From: JAABTH01 sp964390725
GTDB taxonomy: Bacteria > Bacillota > Dethiobacteria > DTU022
Assembly: GCA_964390725.1 (NCBI GenBank)
Contig: CAYMIW010000003.1
Span: 1-64,000 of the forward strand
Length of the DNA: 64,000 bases
Direction: 5' to 3'
Shown here: positions 18,275 to 27,296 of the stretch, in pieces
Numbering within the stretch: the first letter of the stretch is position 1
How the letters are laid out: every line of letters begins with the position of its first letter
Made by a program: the position numbers and the translations under genes
The notes under the pieces: generated by a model
What the model saw: only the letters and a program-made list of their open reading frames with translations
Told to the model about the DNA's origin: nothing
Database searches by the model: none

Positions 18275-18307
18275 AATGGTTTATAGAGGGTTCTTAAATA
18301 TTTTTTC

Positions 18308-18336
18308 TGGACATGTTTTCAGGCCTGTGTTAAGAT
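18308..18336 (+). promoter_or_regulatory. Candidate sigma-A promoter of the tetrapyrrole operon
   Basis: TGGACA (18308-18313), a 17-base spacer and TAAGAT (18331-18336) lie just upstream of the cobalamin aptamer, so a transcript starting near 18343 would include the full riboswitch. A second possible -10, TATACT (18352-18357), lacks a matching -35. Confidence 0.5.
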
Positions 18337-18356
18337 AAATAAAATTAAATATATAC

Positions 18357-18506
18357 TTTCAGGTGCCCGTTAAGGGTGAATAGGGAAACCGGTGAAAATC
18401 CGGTGCGATCCCGTCACTGTAAGCAGGAGCCGAACCCAGTTACCCACTGGCAAAGAGCCGGGAAGGGGGGGGAGGTGATGACTGTAAGCCAGGAGACCTG
18501 CCTGAA
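18357..18506 (+). ncRNA. Cobalamin riboswitch aptamer
   Basis: The conserved cobalamin-riboswitch landmarks occur in order: AGGTGCCC at the 5' end (18361), AGGGAAACCGGTGAAAATCC (18382-18401), GCGATCCCGTCACTGTAAGC, CCACTGG, CCGGGAAGG and the B12 box AAGCCAGGAGACCTGCC (18486-18502). It is followed by hairpins suited to transcription control and by sirC, so cobalamin binding should repress the long heme-precursor/cobalamin operon. Recognition is by the consensus, not by a covariance search. Confidence 0.95.
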
Positions 18507-18551
18507 TGTCGCAACGTTCCCCTTCGAGTGAAAGGGCTGGTCGCGTAAGTA

Positions 18552-18583
18552 AGCGCCGTGCACACATTCACTGGCGCTATTTT
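18552..18583 (+). terminator. First hairpin of the riboswitch expression platform
   Basis: AGCGCCGTG (18552-18560) pairs with CAC-T-GGCGCT (18569-18578) with one bulged T, followed by ATTTT. It may be an intrinsic terminator or part of the switching region. Confidence 0.5.
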
Positions 18584-18598
18584 AATGAAGAATAATTC

Positions 18599-18634
18599 TT
18601 CGGCAGCCTGACAGGGGAGCCGGAGATTTTTTTT
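18599..18634 (+). terminator. Second hairpin with T8 tract before sirC
   Basis: TTCGGC (18599-18604) pairs with GCCGGA (18619-18624), and eight T residues (18627-18634) follow. The ribosome binding site GGAGG of sirC comes immediately afterwards. It is a plausible regulated terminator of the cobalamin riboswitch. Confidence 0.6.
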
Positions 18635-18648
18635 ATGGAGGTTTAAGC

Positions 18649-19332
18649 ATGTCTTTCTTTTGTCCACTAAGCATCGATATGTCTAACCGGGACTGCCTGG
18701 TAATTGGTGGCGGGCGGGTTGCCATGCGTAAGGTTAATTTTTTACTTGACCACAACGGAAAAGTAACTGTAGTTAGCCCAGTGCTTAATTCCAATTTGAA
18801 AGAATATCTAACAGAGGGGGAAATAACTTATATAGCTGATATTTATCGGCCTGTTTATCTGGCAGACCGGTTTTTGGTAATCTGCGCTACCAATGATCCC
18901 CTGGTTAATCATACAGCTGCTCAGGACTGCCACTCTAAAGGAATACTTGTTAATACAGTTAATGAGCAGGAAAACTGCACATTCTTGATCCCGGCCCAGT
19001 TTAAAAGAGGTTTGCTTGGTATTGCGGTTTCCACAAGCGGGGCAAGCCCTGCTTTGGCCCGCAGAATAAGAGATAACCTCAAGGAACAATTTGGTCCTGA
19101 ATATATACAATACAGTCATTTTTTATTTAATACACGCCCGTCTATTATGGCCCGGGTTAAAGATAACAAACAACGCAGAATTATTCTGGAATACCTGGCA
19201 GACGGTTCATTTTTCAAGGAATTTCTCAACATGACTGAAATGGAAGCGAAACTATTTACGGAAGAACTGATTACAAGTGGTGGATCATTATCTAATACGG
19301 GCGAATGCGGGGTTAATAAATGCAAAAGGTAA
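18649..19332 (+). CDS. sirC: Precorrin-2 dehydrogenase / sirohydrochlorin-forming protein
   Basis: Oxidises precorrin-2 to sirohydrochlorin with NAD, feeding both siroheme and the anaerobic cobalamin route. The 227-aa protein has the N-terminal CysG/Met8p-like Rossmann domain: PLSIDMSNRDCLVIGGGRVA (about 5-24), then VTVVSP, ICATNDP and VNTVNEQENCTFLIPA, followed by STSGASPALARRIRD. No methyltransferase domain is attached; that activity is on CobA-HemD two genes later. ATG 18649 follows GGAGG and is the first gene under the cobalamin riboswitch. Whether it also chelates iron, as some family members do, cannot be read. It overlaps hemC by 13 bases. Confidence 0.93.
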   Translation: MSFFCPLSIDMSNRDCLVIGGGRVAMRKVNFLLDHNGKVTVVSPVLNSNLKEYLTEGEITYIADIYRPVYLADRFLVICATNDPLVNHTAAQDCHSKGILVNTVNEQENCTFLIPAQFKRGLLGIAVSTSGASPALARRIRDNLKEQFGPEYIQYSHFLFNTRPSIMARVKDNKQRRIILEYLADGSFFKEFLNMTEMEAKLFTEELITSGGSLSNTGECGVNKCKR

Positions 19333-20261
19333 TAATCGGCACCAGGAGTAGCCGTTTGGCCCTGGTTCAGGCTGATATGGTGTGCTCGGTACTAAAAGCA
19401 AAATTTAACAATGTCAGTTTTTCAATAAAAACTATTAAAACAACCGGCGATTTAATTACGGATGTTCCTTTAGAAAAAATTAATGACAAGGGAGTGTTTA
19501 TTAAGGAGCTGGAACATGCTCTGCTCGATGGAGAAATTGATCTGGCAGTTCACAGCATGAAAGATATGCCGACTATACTTCCACCTGGTCTGATTATCGG
19601 AGCTATTCTTAAACGGGAAAAACCATGGGATGTTTTTATCGGAGCTTCCCGGGAGATTAAAATGGCCAACCTGGCACCCGGTACTAAAATTGGCAGCAGC
19701 AGCCTCAGGCGCAGGGCACAACTTAATCATCATTATCCTCATCTTGAGATATGCTCTATTCGCGGAAATCTTGAGACCCGTTATCAGAAGTTTAAGGAAG
19801 GACAATTTGATGGTTTAATTCTTGCTTATGCCGGGGTGGCTCGAATGGGTTGGGCAGACAGCATTAGCGAAGTGCTGCCGGGCAATATTTGTTTGCCGGC
19901 AGTTGGCCAGGGAGCAATAGGTGTTGAAACCCGTTTAGGCGACCAGGATTTGCTGGCAATGGTATCTGTTTTAAATTGTCCCCTTACTGCTGCAGCAGTA
20001 GGAGCAGAAAGAGCATTTTTAAAAAAGCTGGAAGGCGGTTGCCAGATTCCGATTGGTGCTCTCGCTGTTAATGAGGGTAGCTCATTAGTTCTTACCGGGT
20101 TGGTTGCTTCACTAGATGGTTCGGTAATTTTTCGTGCTACCGAAAAAGGTAACCCGGAAGATGCTAATTCTGTTGGTTTTTCACTGGCCGGAAAGTTGCT
20201 GCAGCAGGGTTGTGGCACTATTCTCGAGCAAATAAAAATGGAGTGTGTGAAAAATGAGTAG
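19320..20261 (+). CDS. hemC: Hydroxymethylbilane synthase (porphobilinogen deaminase)
   Basis: Polymerises four porphobilinogens into hydroxymethylbilane. The 313-aa length is standard. The N-terminal VIIGTRSSRLALVQADMV, the substrate loop VHSMKDMPT, the SSLRRRAQL arginine motif and the cofactor cysteine in EGGCQIPIGALA (dipyrromethane attachment) are all intact. Start ATG 19320 lies inside the 3' end of sirC, and the 3' end overlaps cobA-hemD by 8 bases, indicating tight translational coupling in the tetrapyrrole operon. Confidence 0.97.
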   Translation: MQKVIIGTRSSRLALVQADMVCSVLKAKFNNVSFSIKTIKTTGDLITDVPLEKINDKGVFIKELEHALLDGEIDLAVHSMKDMPTILPPGLIIGAILKREKPWDVFIGASREIKMANLAPGTKIGSSSLRRRAQLNHHYPHLEICSIRGNLETRYQKFKEGQFDGLILAYAGVARMGWADSISEVLPGNICLPAVGQGAIGVETRLGDQDLLAMVSVLNCPLTAAAVGAERAFLKKLEGGCQIPIGALAVNEGSSLVLTGLVASLDGSVIFRATEKGNPEDANSVGFSLAGKLLQQGCGTILEQIKMECVKNE

Positions 20262-21813
20262 TAAAAAATCAGGGTTGGTTTACCTTGTCGGGGCTGGACC
20301 CGGTGCAGCTGATCTTATAACAGTTAAAGGTTTGCGTTGTATCAGGAAGGCCGATGTAATAGTATATGACCGCCTGGTGTCTACAAAGTTGTTAAAAATG
20401 GCTAAGGCTGATGCTGAACTAATCTATGTCGGTAAAAAACCGGGCGAACATACCATGAGCCAGGAAAGAATCAGTGATTTACTGGCAGACAGAGCCAGCC
20501 AGGGGGCTGTTGTGGTTCGCCTTAAAGGTGGAGATCCCTTTGTCTTTGGCCGCGGGGGAGAAGAGGCTCTTGTGCTGTCAGAAATGGGTATTGATTTTGA
20601 AATTATTCCCGGGATCAGTTCTGCTGTTGCCGTTCCTGCCTATGCCGGTATACCTGTTACCCTGCGGGGGGTGGCAGCAGGGTTTACCGTGGTCACCGGA
20701 CATGAAGATCCGACAAAACTGGAAGGAGAACTTGACTGGCAGTACCTGGCCCGCAGCAGGGAAACCCTGGTGATACTCATGGGATTGGGAAAATTGAGGG
20801 ATATTACAAAAAAACTGCTGCAGGAAGGAATGAATCCGGAGCTACCGGTCGCCTTGATTTACAGGGGGACTGAACCGAAGCAGCGGACTCTGATTGGAGC
20901 CCTCGTTAATATAGCAGACAAAGCTGACCAGGAGAACTTTGCTTTCCCGTCAGTAATAGTAATTGGAAAAGTGGTCAAAATGCGTGAAACCCTGCAGTGG
21001 TTTGAAAAAAGGTTACTATTTGGCCACCGGATAGTTGTTTCAAGAGCAGAAGAACAGGCTGACCTACTCTCCTCGCGGTTACTGGAACTGGGGGCGGAGG
21101 CCCTGGAATACCCCCTGATTAGAATTGTTCCTCCAACCGATTTCAGTGAGCTTGATCGGGCCATCGAGTCAATTGAGTGCTATGATTGGTTGATATTTAC
21201 CAGTATTAACGGGGTTAAAAGCTTTTTTAACCGCATGTTCAACAATGGCTTTGATATACGCAGCATGGCCGGATTAAAAATTTGCGCTATCGGGCCAGGA
21301 ACTGAAAAAGCTCTGAAAGAGAAGGGGTTAAAGGTTGAATACCGACCTGAACAGTTTCGTGCCGAAGCCCTGTTTGAACTAATTAAAGGTAAAATCAGAC
21401 CGGGGGATAAAGTTCTGCTACCCCGTGCTGACCTGGCCAGGCCATTGCTTGTTGAAAAGCTTGCCCGGAAGGGTGCTCTTGTCGATAACGTTGTCGCTTA
21501 TCGGACCTTGCCCGGCAAAATCGACGCTGAATCTCTTAAACAGCAATTAGCCAATCAGAAGATCGATATGATTACCTTTACCAGTTCCTCCACGGTAAAT
21601 AATCTGGTCTCACTGCTTGGTAGTGATTACGAGAAATATCTTCGCAAAGTGGCCGTTGCGTCGATCGGTCCGATTACAACTGCCACTGCGATTAAACACG
21701 GAATATCTGTCGATTGCGAAGCGGATTTCTATACGATCGACGGGTTAATTGAAGCAATAATCCAATATTACTCTGGAAAGGCAGGTGGTGAGTATGCTGC
21801 CTCTGCCCGTTAA
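20254..21813 (+). CDS. cobA-hemD: Fused uroporphyrinogen-III C-methyltransferase / uroporphyrinogen-III synthase
   Basis: A 519-aa bifunctional enzyme. Residues about 1-250 are the SAM-dependent CobA/SUMT domain: LVGAGPGAADLITVKGLR, VVRLKGGDPFVFGRGGEE and PGISSAVAVPAYAGIP, making precorrin-2 from uroporphyrinogen III. Residues about 255-510 are the HemD synthase domain (VVSRAEEQADLLSSRL, DWLIFTSINGVKSF, ITFTSSSTVNNL) that closes and inverts ring D. The fusion channels hydroxymethylbilane directly to precorrin-2 and is common in Clostridia. It overlaps hemC upstream and hemB downstream. Confidence 0.96.
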   Translation: MSSKKSGLVYLVGAGPGAADLITVKGLRCIRKADVIVYDRLVSTKLLKMAKADAELIYVGKKPGEHTMSQERISDLLADRASQGAVVVRLKGGDPFVFGRGGEEALVLSEMGIDFEIIPGISSAVAVPAYAGIPVTLRGVAAGFTVVTGHEDPTKLEGELDWQYLARSRETLVILMGLGKLRDITKKLLQEGMNPELPVALIYRGTEPKQRTLIGALVNIADKADQENFAFPSVIVIGKVVKMRETLQWFEKRLLFGHRIVVSRAEEQADLLSSRLLELGAEALEYPLIRIVPPTDFSELDRAIESIECYDWLIFTSINGVKSFFNRMFNNGFDIRSMAGLKICAIGPGTEKALKEKGLKVEYRPEQFRAEALFELIKGKIRPGDKVLLPRADLARPLLVEKLARKGALVDNVVAYRTLPGKIDAESLKQQLANQKIDMITFTSSSTVNNLVSLLGSDYEKYLRKVAVASIGPITTATAIKHGISVDCEADFYTIDGLIEAIIQYYSGKAGGEYAASAR

Positions 21814-22771
21814 AAGGCCCCGGCGCCTTCGCGGTAGTGATAAACTACGCAGCATTGTCAGGGAGACCGCATTAACTCCCGGAGATTTTATTGCTCCTCT
21901 TTTTATTGTTAACGGAACGGGTAGAGTTGAGCCTGTGGAATCAATGCCCGGGGTATATCGTTACTCGGTTGATCTTGCCCTGAAGGAAGCGGAGCGACTG
22001 GTTGGCCTCGGGGTACCGGGGGTAATACTTTTTGGGATTCCGTCCCAAAAGGATGCCCGCGGCAGTTCTGCCTGGGATCCCGGTGAGGCAGTACAGAGTG
22101 CATTGAGAGTAATTAAGGATAAATATCCCGAAATGCTGCTGATCTCTGATGTTTGCCTCTGTGGTTACACTGATCACGGACACTGTGGATTGATTGCCGG
22201 TGGTGAAATACTTAATGATGAAACACTTGATCTACTTGCCGAAACTGCTCTTTCTCACGTTCGGGCGGGAGCCGATGCTGTGGCGCCTTCTGACATGATG
22301 GATGGCCGGGTAGCAGCGATTCGTGATGCCCTGGACAGGGAAGGTTTTATTGATAAATTGATCATCTCCTATGCCGTTAAATATGCATCTGCGTATTATG
22401 GCCCATTTCGCGATGCTGCCGCTTCTGCTCCCCGCTTTGGCAGCCGCCGGACATACCAGATGGATCCTGCCAATGTGCGTGAAGCATTACGTGAAGCCCG
22501 GTTGGATGTTGAGGAAGCGGCTGACATGATCATGATTAAACCAGCCCTGGCCTATCTTGATGTGATAAAAGCGGTCCGTAATGAAATTCACATACCCCTG
22601 GTAACTTACAACGTCAGCGGTGAATATGCCATGGTTAAGGCTGCTGCTGAACGGGGTTGGATTGAAGAAGAAGCTATAGTGCTGGAACAACTGCTGGCCA
22701 TGAAGCGGGCTGGTGCTGATCTTATTGTTACTTATCATGCTTATGATGCGGCCCGGTGGTTGCAACAGTAA
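21794..22771 (+). CDS. hemB: Delta-aminolevulinic acid dehydratase (porphobilinogen synthase)
   Basis: Condenses two 5-aminolevulinates to porphobilinogen. About 325 aa. The zinc-site motif DVCLCGYTDHGHCG holds the three cysteines of the Zn-dependent class. The two active-site lysines are in ISYAVKYASAYYGPFRD and MIIMKPALAYLD-like context (DMIMIKPALAYLD). I chose ATG 21794, five bases after AGGTGG; the open frame reaches GTG 21785. Either start overlaps cobA-hemD by 20-29 bases. Confidence 0.96.
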   Translation: MLPLPVKRPRRLRGSDKLRSIVRETALTPGDFIAPLFIVNGTGRVEPVESMPGVYRYSVDLALKEAERLVGLGVPGVILFGIPSQKDARGSSAWDPGEAVQSALRVIKDKYPEMLLISDVCLCGYTDHGHCGLIAGGEILNDETLDLLAETALSHVRAGADAVAPSDMMDGRVAAIRDALDREGFIDKLIISYAVKYASAYYGPFRDAAASAPRFGSRRTYQMDPANVREALREARLDVEEAADMIMIKPALAYLDVIKAVRNEIHIPLVTYNVSGEYAMVKAAAERGWIEEEAIVLEQLLAMKRAGADLIVTYHAYDAARWLQQ

Positions 22772-22798
22772 TAAACCTGATTAGTGGGGGTTATATGA

Positions 22799-24112
22799 AT
22801 GTATGATCAATCAAAAGCACTCCATGCAGAAGCAGTTAAAGTTATTCCCGGTGGGGTTAACAGCCCGGTGCGGGCCATGAAATCTATCATGCACCAGCCT
22901 GTTTACATCGAAAGGGGAGAAGGCAGTAAGGTCTATGATGTGGATGGTAATTGTTATATCGACTACGTGGGTTCCTGGGGACCATTGATCCTGGGGCATG
23001 CCGATCCCCGGATTGTTGCATCAATATCCAGGGTGGCGGCCAGGGGGACAAGTTTTGGTGCTCCAACTGCAATGGAAACAGAAATGGCCCTTCTGCTAAC
23101 TGAAGCACTGCCATCCCTTGAGATGGTCAGGATGGTTAACTCAGGAACTGAGGCCGTAATGAGCGCTGTACGCCTGGCCCGGGGATTTACCGGTCGTTCG
23201 AAAGTAATCAAATTCGCCGGTTGCTACCATGGGCACTGCGACAGTTTTCTTATTAAAGCCGGTTCAGGCGCTGCAACGCTTGGTTGTCCCGATAGCCCTG
23301 GTATAACGGAAGGAACTGCTGCTGATACGATTAGCCTTCCCTACAACAATCTGGCTGCAGTGGAAGATGTGTTTTCACGCTGGGGAGAGGAGATTGCCGC
23401 TGTGATAGTTGAACCTGTTGCGGGCAACATGGGATTGGTTTTGCCTCTACCAGGATTCCTGGATGGTTTGCGCAGCCTGACAGAAAAATATGGTTCCCTG
23501 CTGATTTTTGATGAAATAATAACCGGTTTCCGGGTCGGTTACGGTGGATCACAGGAACATTACGGGGTTTACCCTGATCTGACCACCCTGGGGAAAATTA
23601 TTGGCGGCGGTCTGCCTGTTGGTGCCTATGGTGGGCGTCGTGAAATAATGGAAATGGTTGCGCCCAGCGGCCCTGTTTACCAGGCAGGAACTCTTTCCGG
23701 TAATCCCCTGGCCATGGCAGTCGGCCTGGAAACTTTAAAAATAATAAAGAGTGGCGATTTTTATCAAAAGCTGGAACGCAAGCAAGAAAAATTGACCGCC
23801 GGCCTGGCCCTGGCGGCCAGAAAGGCTGGGGTTTCTGTACAACAGAGCGCAATTGGTTCAATGTTTGGGATCTTTTTCAACGAAAAGCGGGTTATAGATT
23901 TTGAAAGCGCTTTCACTTCAGATAAAGAAGCGTTTTCGGTGTTTTTCCGCAGCATGTTGAATAAAGGAGTATATATTGCCCCTTCGCAGTTTGAAACGGC
24001 TTTTGTATCGGCTGCACATAGTGATGAGGATATTGAAGCAACAATAGAAGCGGCAGGAGAGGCTTTTGCCGCAGTCTGTGAACGCCGGGGCATAGAAAAA
24101 CGGATCTCCTGA
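22799..24112 (+). CDS. hemL: Glutamate-1-semialdehyde 2,1-aminomutase
   Basis: PLP enzyme converting glutamate-1-semialdehyde to 5-aminolevulinate, the second step of the C5 pathway. 437 aa, normal length. It has VIPGGVNSPVRAMKS at the N-terminus, VNSGTEAVMSAVRLARG, LLIFDEIITGFRVG and the PLP lysine in TTLGKIIGGGLPVGAYGG. The following YQAGTLSGNPLAMAVG is also typical. ATG 22799 follows GTGGGGG. It comes before hemA here although it acts after it. Confidence 0.97.
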   Translation: MYDQSKALHAEAVKVIPGGVNSPVRAMKSIMHQPVYIERGEGSKVYDVDGNCYIDYVGSWGPLILGHADPRIVASISRVAARGTSFGAPTAMETEMALLLTEALPSLEMVRMVNSGTEAVMSAVRLARGFTGRSKVIKFAGCYHGHCDSFLIKAGSGAATLGCPDSPGITEGTAADTISLPYNNLAAVEDVFSRWGEEIAAVIVEPVAGNMGLVLPLPGFLDGLRSLTEKYGSLLIFDEIITGFRVGYGGSQEHYGVYPDLTTLGKIIGGGLPVGAYGGRREIMEMVAPSGPVYQAGTLSGNPLAMAVGLETLKIIKSGDFYQKLERKQEKLTAGLALAARKAGVSVQQSAIGSMFGIFFNEKRVIDFESAFTSDKEAFSVFFRSMLNKGVYIAPSQFETAFVSAAHSDEDIEATIEAAGEAFAAVCERRGIEKRIS

Positions 24113-24127
24113 TTAAGGGCAGCGTGA

Positions 24128-24337
24128 CAATTTCGAGCAGGCCAGGCTGATACAAAAAGATATATATTTTATTCGACAGTAACCGGGAATGTCCATGATT
24201 TTTTTGAGCAGGTCCTGACTTATGCGGGGGCACAGATTGTTTCATGTGAACGGCAAGATTTTCTTACAAGAATAATGGCGATACTTTTAATGCCCGCAGA
24301 GCACAGGTTCCACGAATATTGCAGAAAGAGGAAAACA
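24128..24337 (+). other. In-frame open stretch upstream of hemA without a standard start
   Basis: After an in-frame TGA (24125-24127) the hemA frame is open for 70 codons before the accepted hemA ATG. The translation looks protein-like (for example YIFYSTVTGNVHDFFEQVL, then QIVSCERQDFLTRIM). The only ATG codons are at 24275 and 24290. A GTG at 24124 with AAGGG upstream lies in another frame and stops after eight codons. It may be a decayed small gene, an N-terminal extension, or a chance open frame. I recognise no family. Confidence 0.35.
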
Positions 24338-25651
24338 ATGCCGATTATTACTCTTGGTATAAACCATAAAACCGCATCCCTGGAAACAAGAGAAAAGGTA
24401 GCTTTTGCCGATAAACATAAGGTTGAGTTATACACCGGATTAATTGGCAGCAGTCCGGTCAGCCAATGTGTTATTGTTTCCACATGCAACCGCACCGAAA
24501 TTTACGCCCTCACTGCCCATGTTTCTGACGGACATGGTGCCCTGCTAAAAATGCTTGAAACTGTTAAGGGGGTAAACTATAGCGAGCTTGAAAACTGCCT
24601 TTATTTTTACAGCGGTATTGAAGCTGTTGCTCACCTTTTCAGAGTTACTGCCGGCCTTGATTCGATGGTGTTGGGTGAAACCCAGATTTTAGGGCAGGTG
24701 AGAGAAGCCTATGAAAAAGCTGTGGAACAGGGTGTGGTTGGCAAGGAACTGCATGGTCTTTTTCAGCAGGCGGTTCGATGTGCTAAAAAGGTGCAGACAG
24801 AAACTAAAATCAATCACAATTCTGTGTCGGTCAGCTATATTGCAGTGGAGATGATCAAAAAAGAACTTGGTTCATTTACAGGGCTCAGGGTGTTGGTGAT
24901 CGGGGCCGGGAAGATGTCCAGGCTAACTTTAAAGCACCTGCATGAATCAGGGGCCAGAGATATATGGATTACCAGCAGAACCTACCAGCGGGCAAAGAAC
25001 CTAGCCGGGAGCTTTAACGGCCGCACCATCGATTTTAGCCGTAAAAAAGCCACCCTGCCCGCTATTGATATCATCATCAGCTCTACCGGCGCGCCTCACC
25101 TGCTGTTGCGCAAAGCAGACATGGCAGCCGTAATGAAACAGCGCAATAATAAACCGGTATTTATTATAGATCTGGCTGTGCCCCGTGATATCGAACCGGC
25201 GGTTCGCGGGTTGGCAAATGTTTACCTTTACGATATGGACAGCTTGCAGCAAGCTGCCGAAAACAACCGCCGGGGAAGAGAAAAAGACGCATCGGCCGCC
25301 AGGTCAATGGTTGCAACCGAGGCGGAAAATTTTCAGGATTGGTTGAATACTCTTGAAGTGGCTCCGGTAATCAGGGCTCTACGGCAGAAGGCCGAACAGA
25401 TCCGCCGGTTTGAAGTGGATAGATTCCTGGAAAACAAATTAAGCCGTTTAAGCGAGAAGGAAAAGCTGGCTGTTGAAAATCTGACCAGGTCGGTCATGAA
25501 TGCAATTTTAAAAGAACCGATTCTGCGTATCAAAGATAAAGCGTTGCAGCAGCACGAGGATGAATATGTTCAATCTTTGCTCTATCTCTTTGATCTAAAA
25601 GAAGAAAAGATCCCGGAAGAAAAGCTTGTTTGCAAAAAGGGGGTCAATTAA
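24338..25651 (+). CDS. hemA: Glutamyl-tRNA reductase
   Basis: NADPH-dependent reduction of Glu-tRNA to glutamate-1-semialdehyde, the entry step of C5 tetrapyrrole synthesis. From ATG 24338, six bases after AGAGGA, the protein has 437 residues and begins MPIITLGINHKTASLETREK as is typical. The active-site cysteine lies in VIVSTCNRTEIYA (about residue 50). VLGETQILGQVREAY and the Rossmann loop VLVIGAGKMSRLTLKHL follow, and a C-terminal dimerisation helix region is present. The frame is open further upstream (see preceding entry). The stop overlaps the cbiQ ATG as TAATG. Confidence 0.96.
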   Translation: MPIITLGINHKTASLETREKVAFADKHKVELYTGLIGSSPVSQCVIVSTCNRTEIYALTAHVSDGHGALLKMLETVKGVNYSELENCLYFYSGIEAVAHLFRVTAGLDSMVLGETQILGQVREAYEKAVEQGVVGKELHGLFQQAVRCAKKVQTETKINHNSVSVSYIAVEMIKKELGSFTGLRVLVIGAGKMSRLTLKHLHESGARDIWITSRTYQRAKNLAGSFNGRTIDFSRKKATLPAIDIIISSTGAPHLLLRKADMAAVMKQRNNKPVFIIDLAVPRDIEPAVRGLANVYLYDMDSLQQAAENNRRGREKDASAARSMVATEAENFQDWLNTLEVAPVIRALRQKAEQIRRFEVDRFLENKLSRLSEKEKLAVENLTRSVMNAILKEPILRIKDKALQQHEDEYVQSLLYLFDLKEEKIPEEKLVCKKGVN

Positions 25652-26400
25652 TGGGGCAGGGTAACCATGAGCATAGAGATCTTGATAAACAGATAATCAA
25701 TAGAGCCAGAATACCCTGGGAACCGCGCATAAAATTGCTGGTCGGTCTTACTTATATCCTGGGAACTGTTTCCCTGCAAAATCGGACTCTACTTGCTGCG
25801 GCACTTATCTTTGCTTTCCTTTTTGCGCTGCTTGGCGGGCTTCCCCCGGCCCAGTTAATAAAGAGGCTTGTTATTATTCTGCCTTTGCTTGTCATAATGA
25901 GTCTTCCCCTGCTATTCGGCGCCGGTTTGCCGCTGCCGCCCGACAGGATTGAAATGGTACTGCGTCTTACATTGAAAATTATCACGGCAATGATTTTTGC
26001 CCTTTTTCTTTTTATCAACCAACCGATTGAAAACCTGCTGGAGGCGCTTGAACATCTTAAAATGCCTGCAGTGGTTACAACCATTATTTATTTAGCTTAC
26101 CGGTATGGTTTCCTTTTTATTCATGAAGTTCAGACAGTATTCCGAGCTTTAAAAGCCAGACTCTTTGAGGCTCGCATTAGTCGCAACTCGCTTGTAGTAT
26201 ACGGTGAAATTGCCGGTGGTCTTTTCATTAAGTCGCTTAACCGCTCGGAAACGGTTTACCGGGCAATGGCGTCTCGTGGTTTCCAGGGTAGGATGCCCAT
26301 TGGCCGCCCGCGCCGTATTGAAAGCCTGGATCTGATCAAGGCTGCTTTCCCATTGTTTTTTATCACAATTCTTTTAGTTGCCGAACAGGTGGTGTTTTAA
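25651..26400 (+). CDS. cbiQ: Energy-coupling-factor cobalt transporter, transmembrane subunit CbiQ
   Basis: A 249-aa integral membrane T-component linking the substrate-binding CbiM to the ATPase CbiO. It has hydrophobic segments from residue 28 onward (LLVGLTYILGTVSL, AALIFAFLFALLGGL, LVIILPLLVIMSLPLLFG) and the cytoplasmic coupling motif MASRGFQGR (Ala-Arg-Gly type) near residue 215. ATG 25651 shares its A with the hemA stop codon and follows AAAGGGGG. Its stop in turn overlaps the cbiO ATG. With cbiO and cbiM nearby this forms the cobalt ECF importer. Confidence 0.93.
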   Translation: MGQGNHEHRDLDKQIINRARIPWEPRIKLLVGLTYILGTVSLQNRTLLAAALIFAFLFALLGGLPPAQLIKRLVIILPLLVIMSLPLLFGAGLPLPPDRIEMVLRLTLKIITAMIFALFLFINQPIENLLEALEHLKMPAVVTTIIYLAYRYGFLFIHEVQTVFRALKARLFEARISRNSLVVYGEIAGGLFIKSLNRSETVYRAMASRGFQGRMPIGRPRRIESLDLIKAAFPLFFITILLVAEQVVF

Positions 26401-27236
26401 TGTATGCCCTGGAAATAGAAAATCTGTCCTATTCCTATCCCGATCATACTCCAGCCCTGCAGGGAATAACCCTTAAAGTTAAAGAGGCAAAAAAAACTGC
26501 CATATTAGGGACTAACGGCAGTGGCAAGACAACCTTGATTTACCACATCAACGGTTTAGTCCCAGCTCAACAGGGCTGTGTCAAAGTTGGAGGGAGAATT
26601 ATAAACAAAGCTAACGTTAATGATATCAGGCGTATGGTTGGCCTGCTCTTTGATAATCCTGACAACCAGCTGTTTTCAACTACCGTTTTCAGCGATATTG
26701 CTTTTGGGCCGCGTAACCTGAAACTTGATGAGGTTGAAGTTGCGGTTAGGGTTAATTCTATGTTGGCAGATTTGGGAATCATAGAACTGGCTGAAAAACC
26801 TCCTTTCAGTCTGAGTCTGGGGCAGAAAAAAAAGGCGGCTATCGCCGGTCTTATGGCAATGGATCCGCAGCTTTTAGCTTTTGACGAACCTTTTTCGGGG
26901 CTTGATCCCGTGGCAGCAAATCAGTTCCGGACTTTGCTTGATCAATTAATCAGTCGTGGAAAAACTCTTTTATACAGCACTCACGATGTTGATTTGGCTT
27001 ATGCCTGGGCTGATGAAGTGGTGGTAATGAAAAAGGGTTCAATTCTAGAAGAAGGGCCGATAGATCTTTTACAGGATGAAGAATTAATGAAAAAAGCCTC
27101 TCTTCAGCTTCCCGTGCTGGCCCGCCTTTTTAAAAAAAGCAATTACTATCCGCGTACCGTTGAGGAGGCAGCCCTGCTGCTGGAAAAAGGAGTGATGCAC
27201 GTAGAGAAGCCAGGTGAAACATCTACTTTTATTTGA
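26400..27236 (+). CDS. cbiO: Cobalt ECF transporter ATP-binding protein CbiO
   Basis: A 278-aa ABC ATPase powering cobalt uptake. Walker A is GTNGSGKTTL (about residues 37-46), the Q-loop region includes LLFDNPDNQLFSTTVFSD (the ECF-type Q helix), the signature is SLSLGQKKKAAIAG, and Walker B is LLAFDEPFSGLDP, followed by the switch histidine in YSTHDVDLAY. All catalytic motifs are intact. It overlaps cbiQ by one base pair step (TAATG), consistent with stoichiometric translation. Confidence 0.95.
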   Translation: MYALEIENLSYSYPDHTPALQGITLKVKEAKKTAILGTNGSGKTTLIYHINGLVPAQQGCVKVGGRIINKANVNDIRRMVGLLFDNPDNQLFSTTVFSDIAFGPRNLKLDEVEVAVRVNSMLADLGIIELAEKPPFSLSLGQKKKAAIAGLMAMDPQLLAFDEPFSGLDPVAANQFRTLLDQLISRGKTLLYSTHDVDLAYAWADEVVVMKKGSILEEGPIDLLQDEELMKKASLQLPVLARLFKKSNYYPRTVEEAALLLEKGVMHVEKPGETSTFI

Positions 27237-27296
27237 TGATAATAACAGGCTTAAAATTGTTGGCAGTACTAAAATGATCAACAGGAGGAGTTTTTA

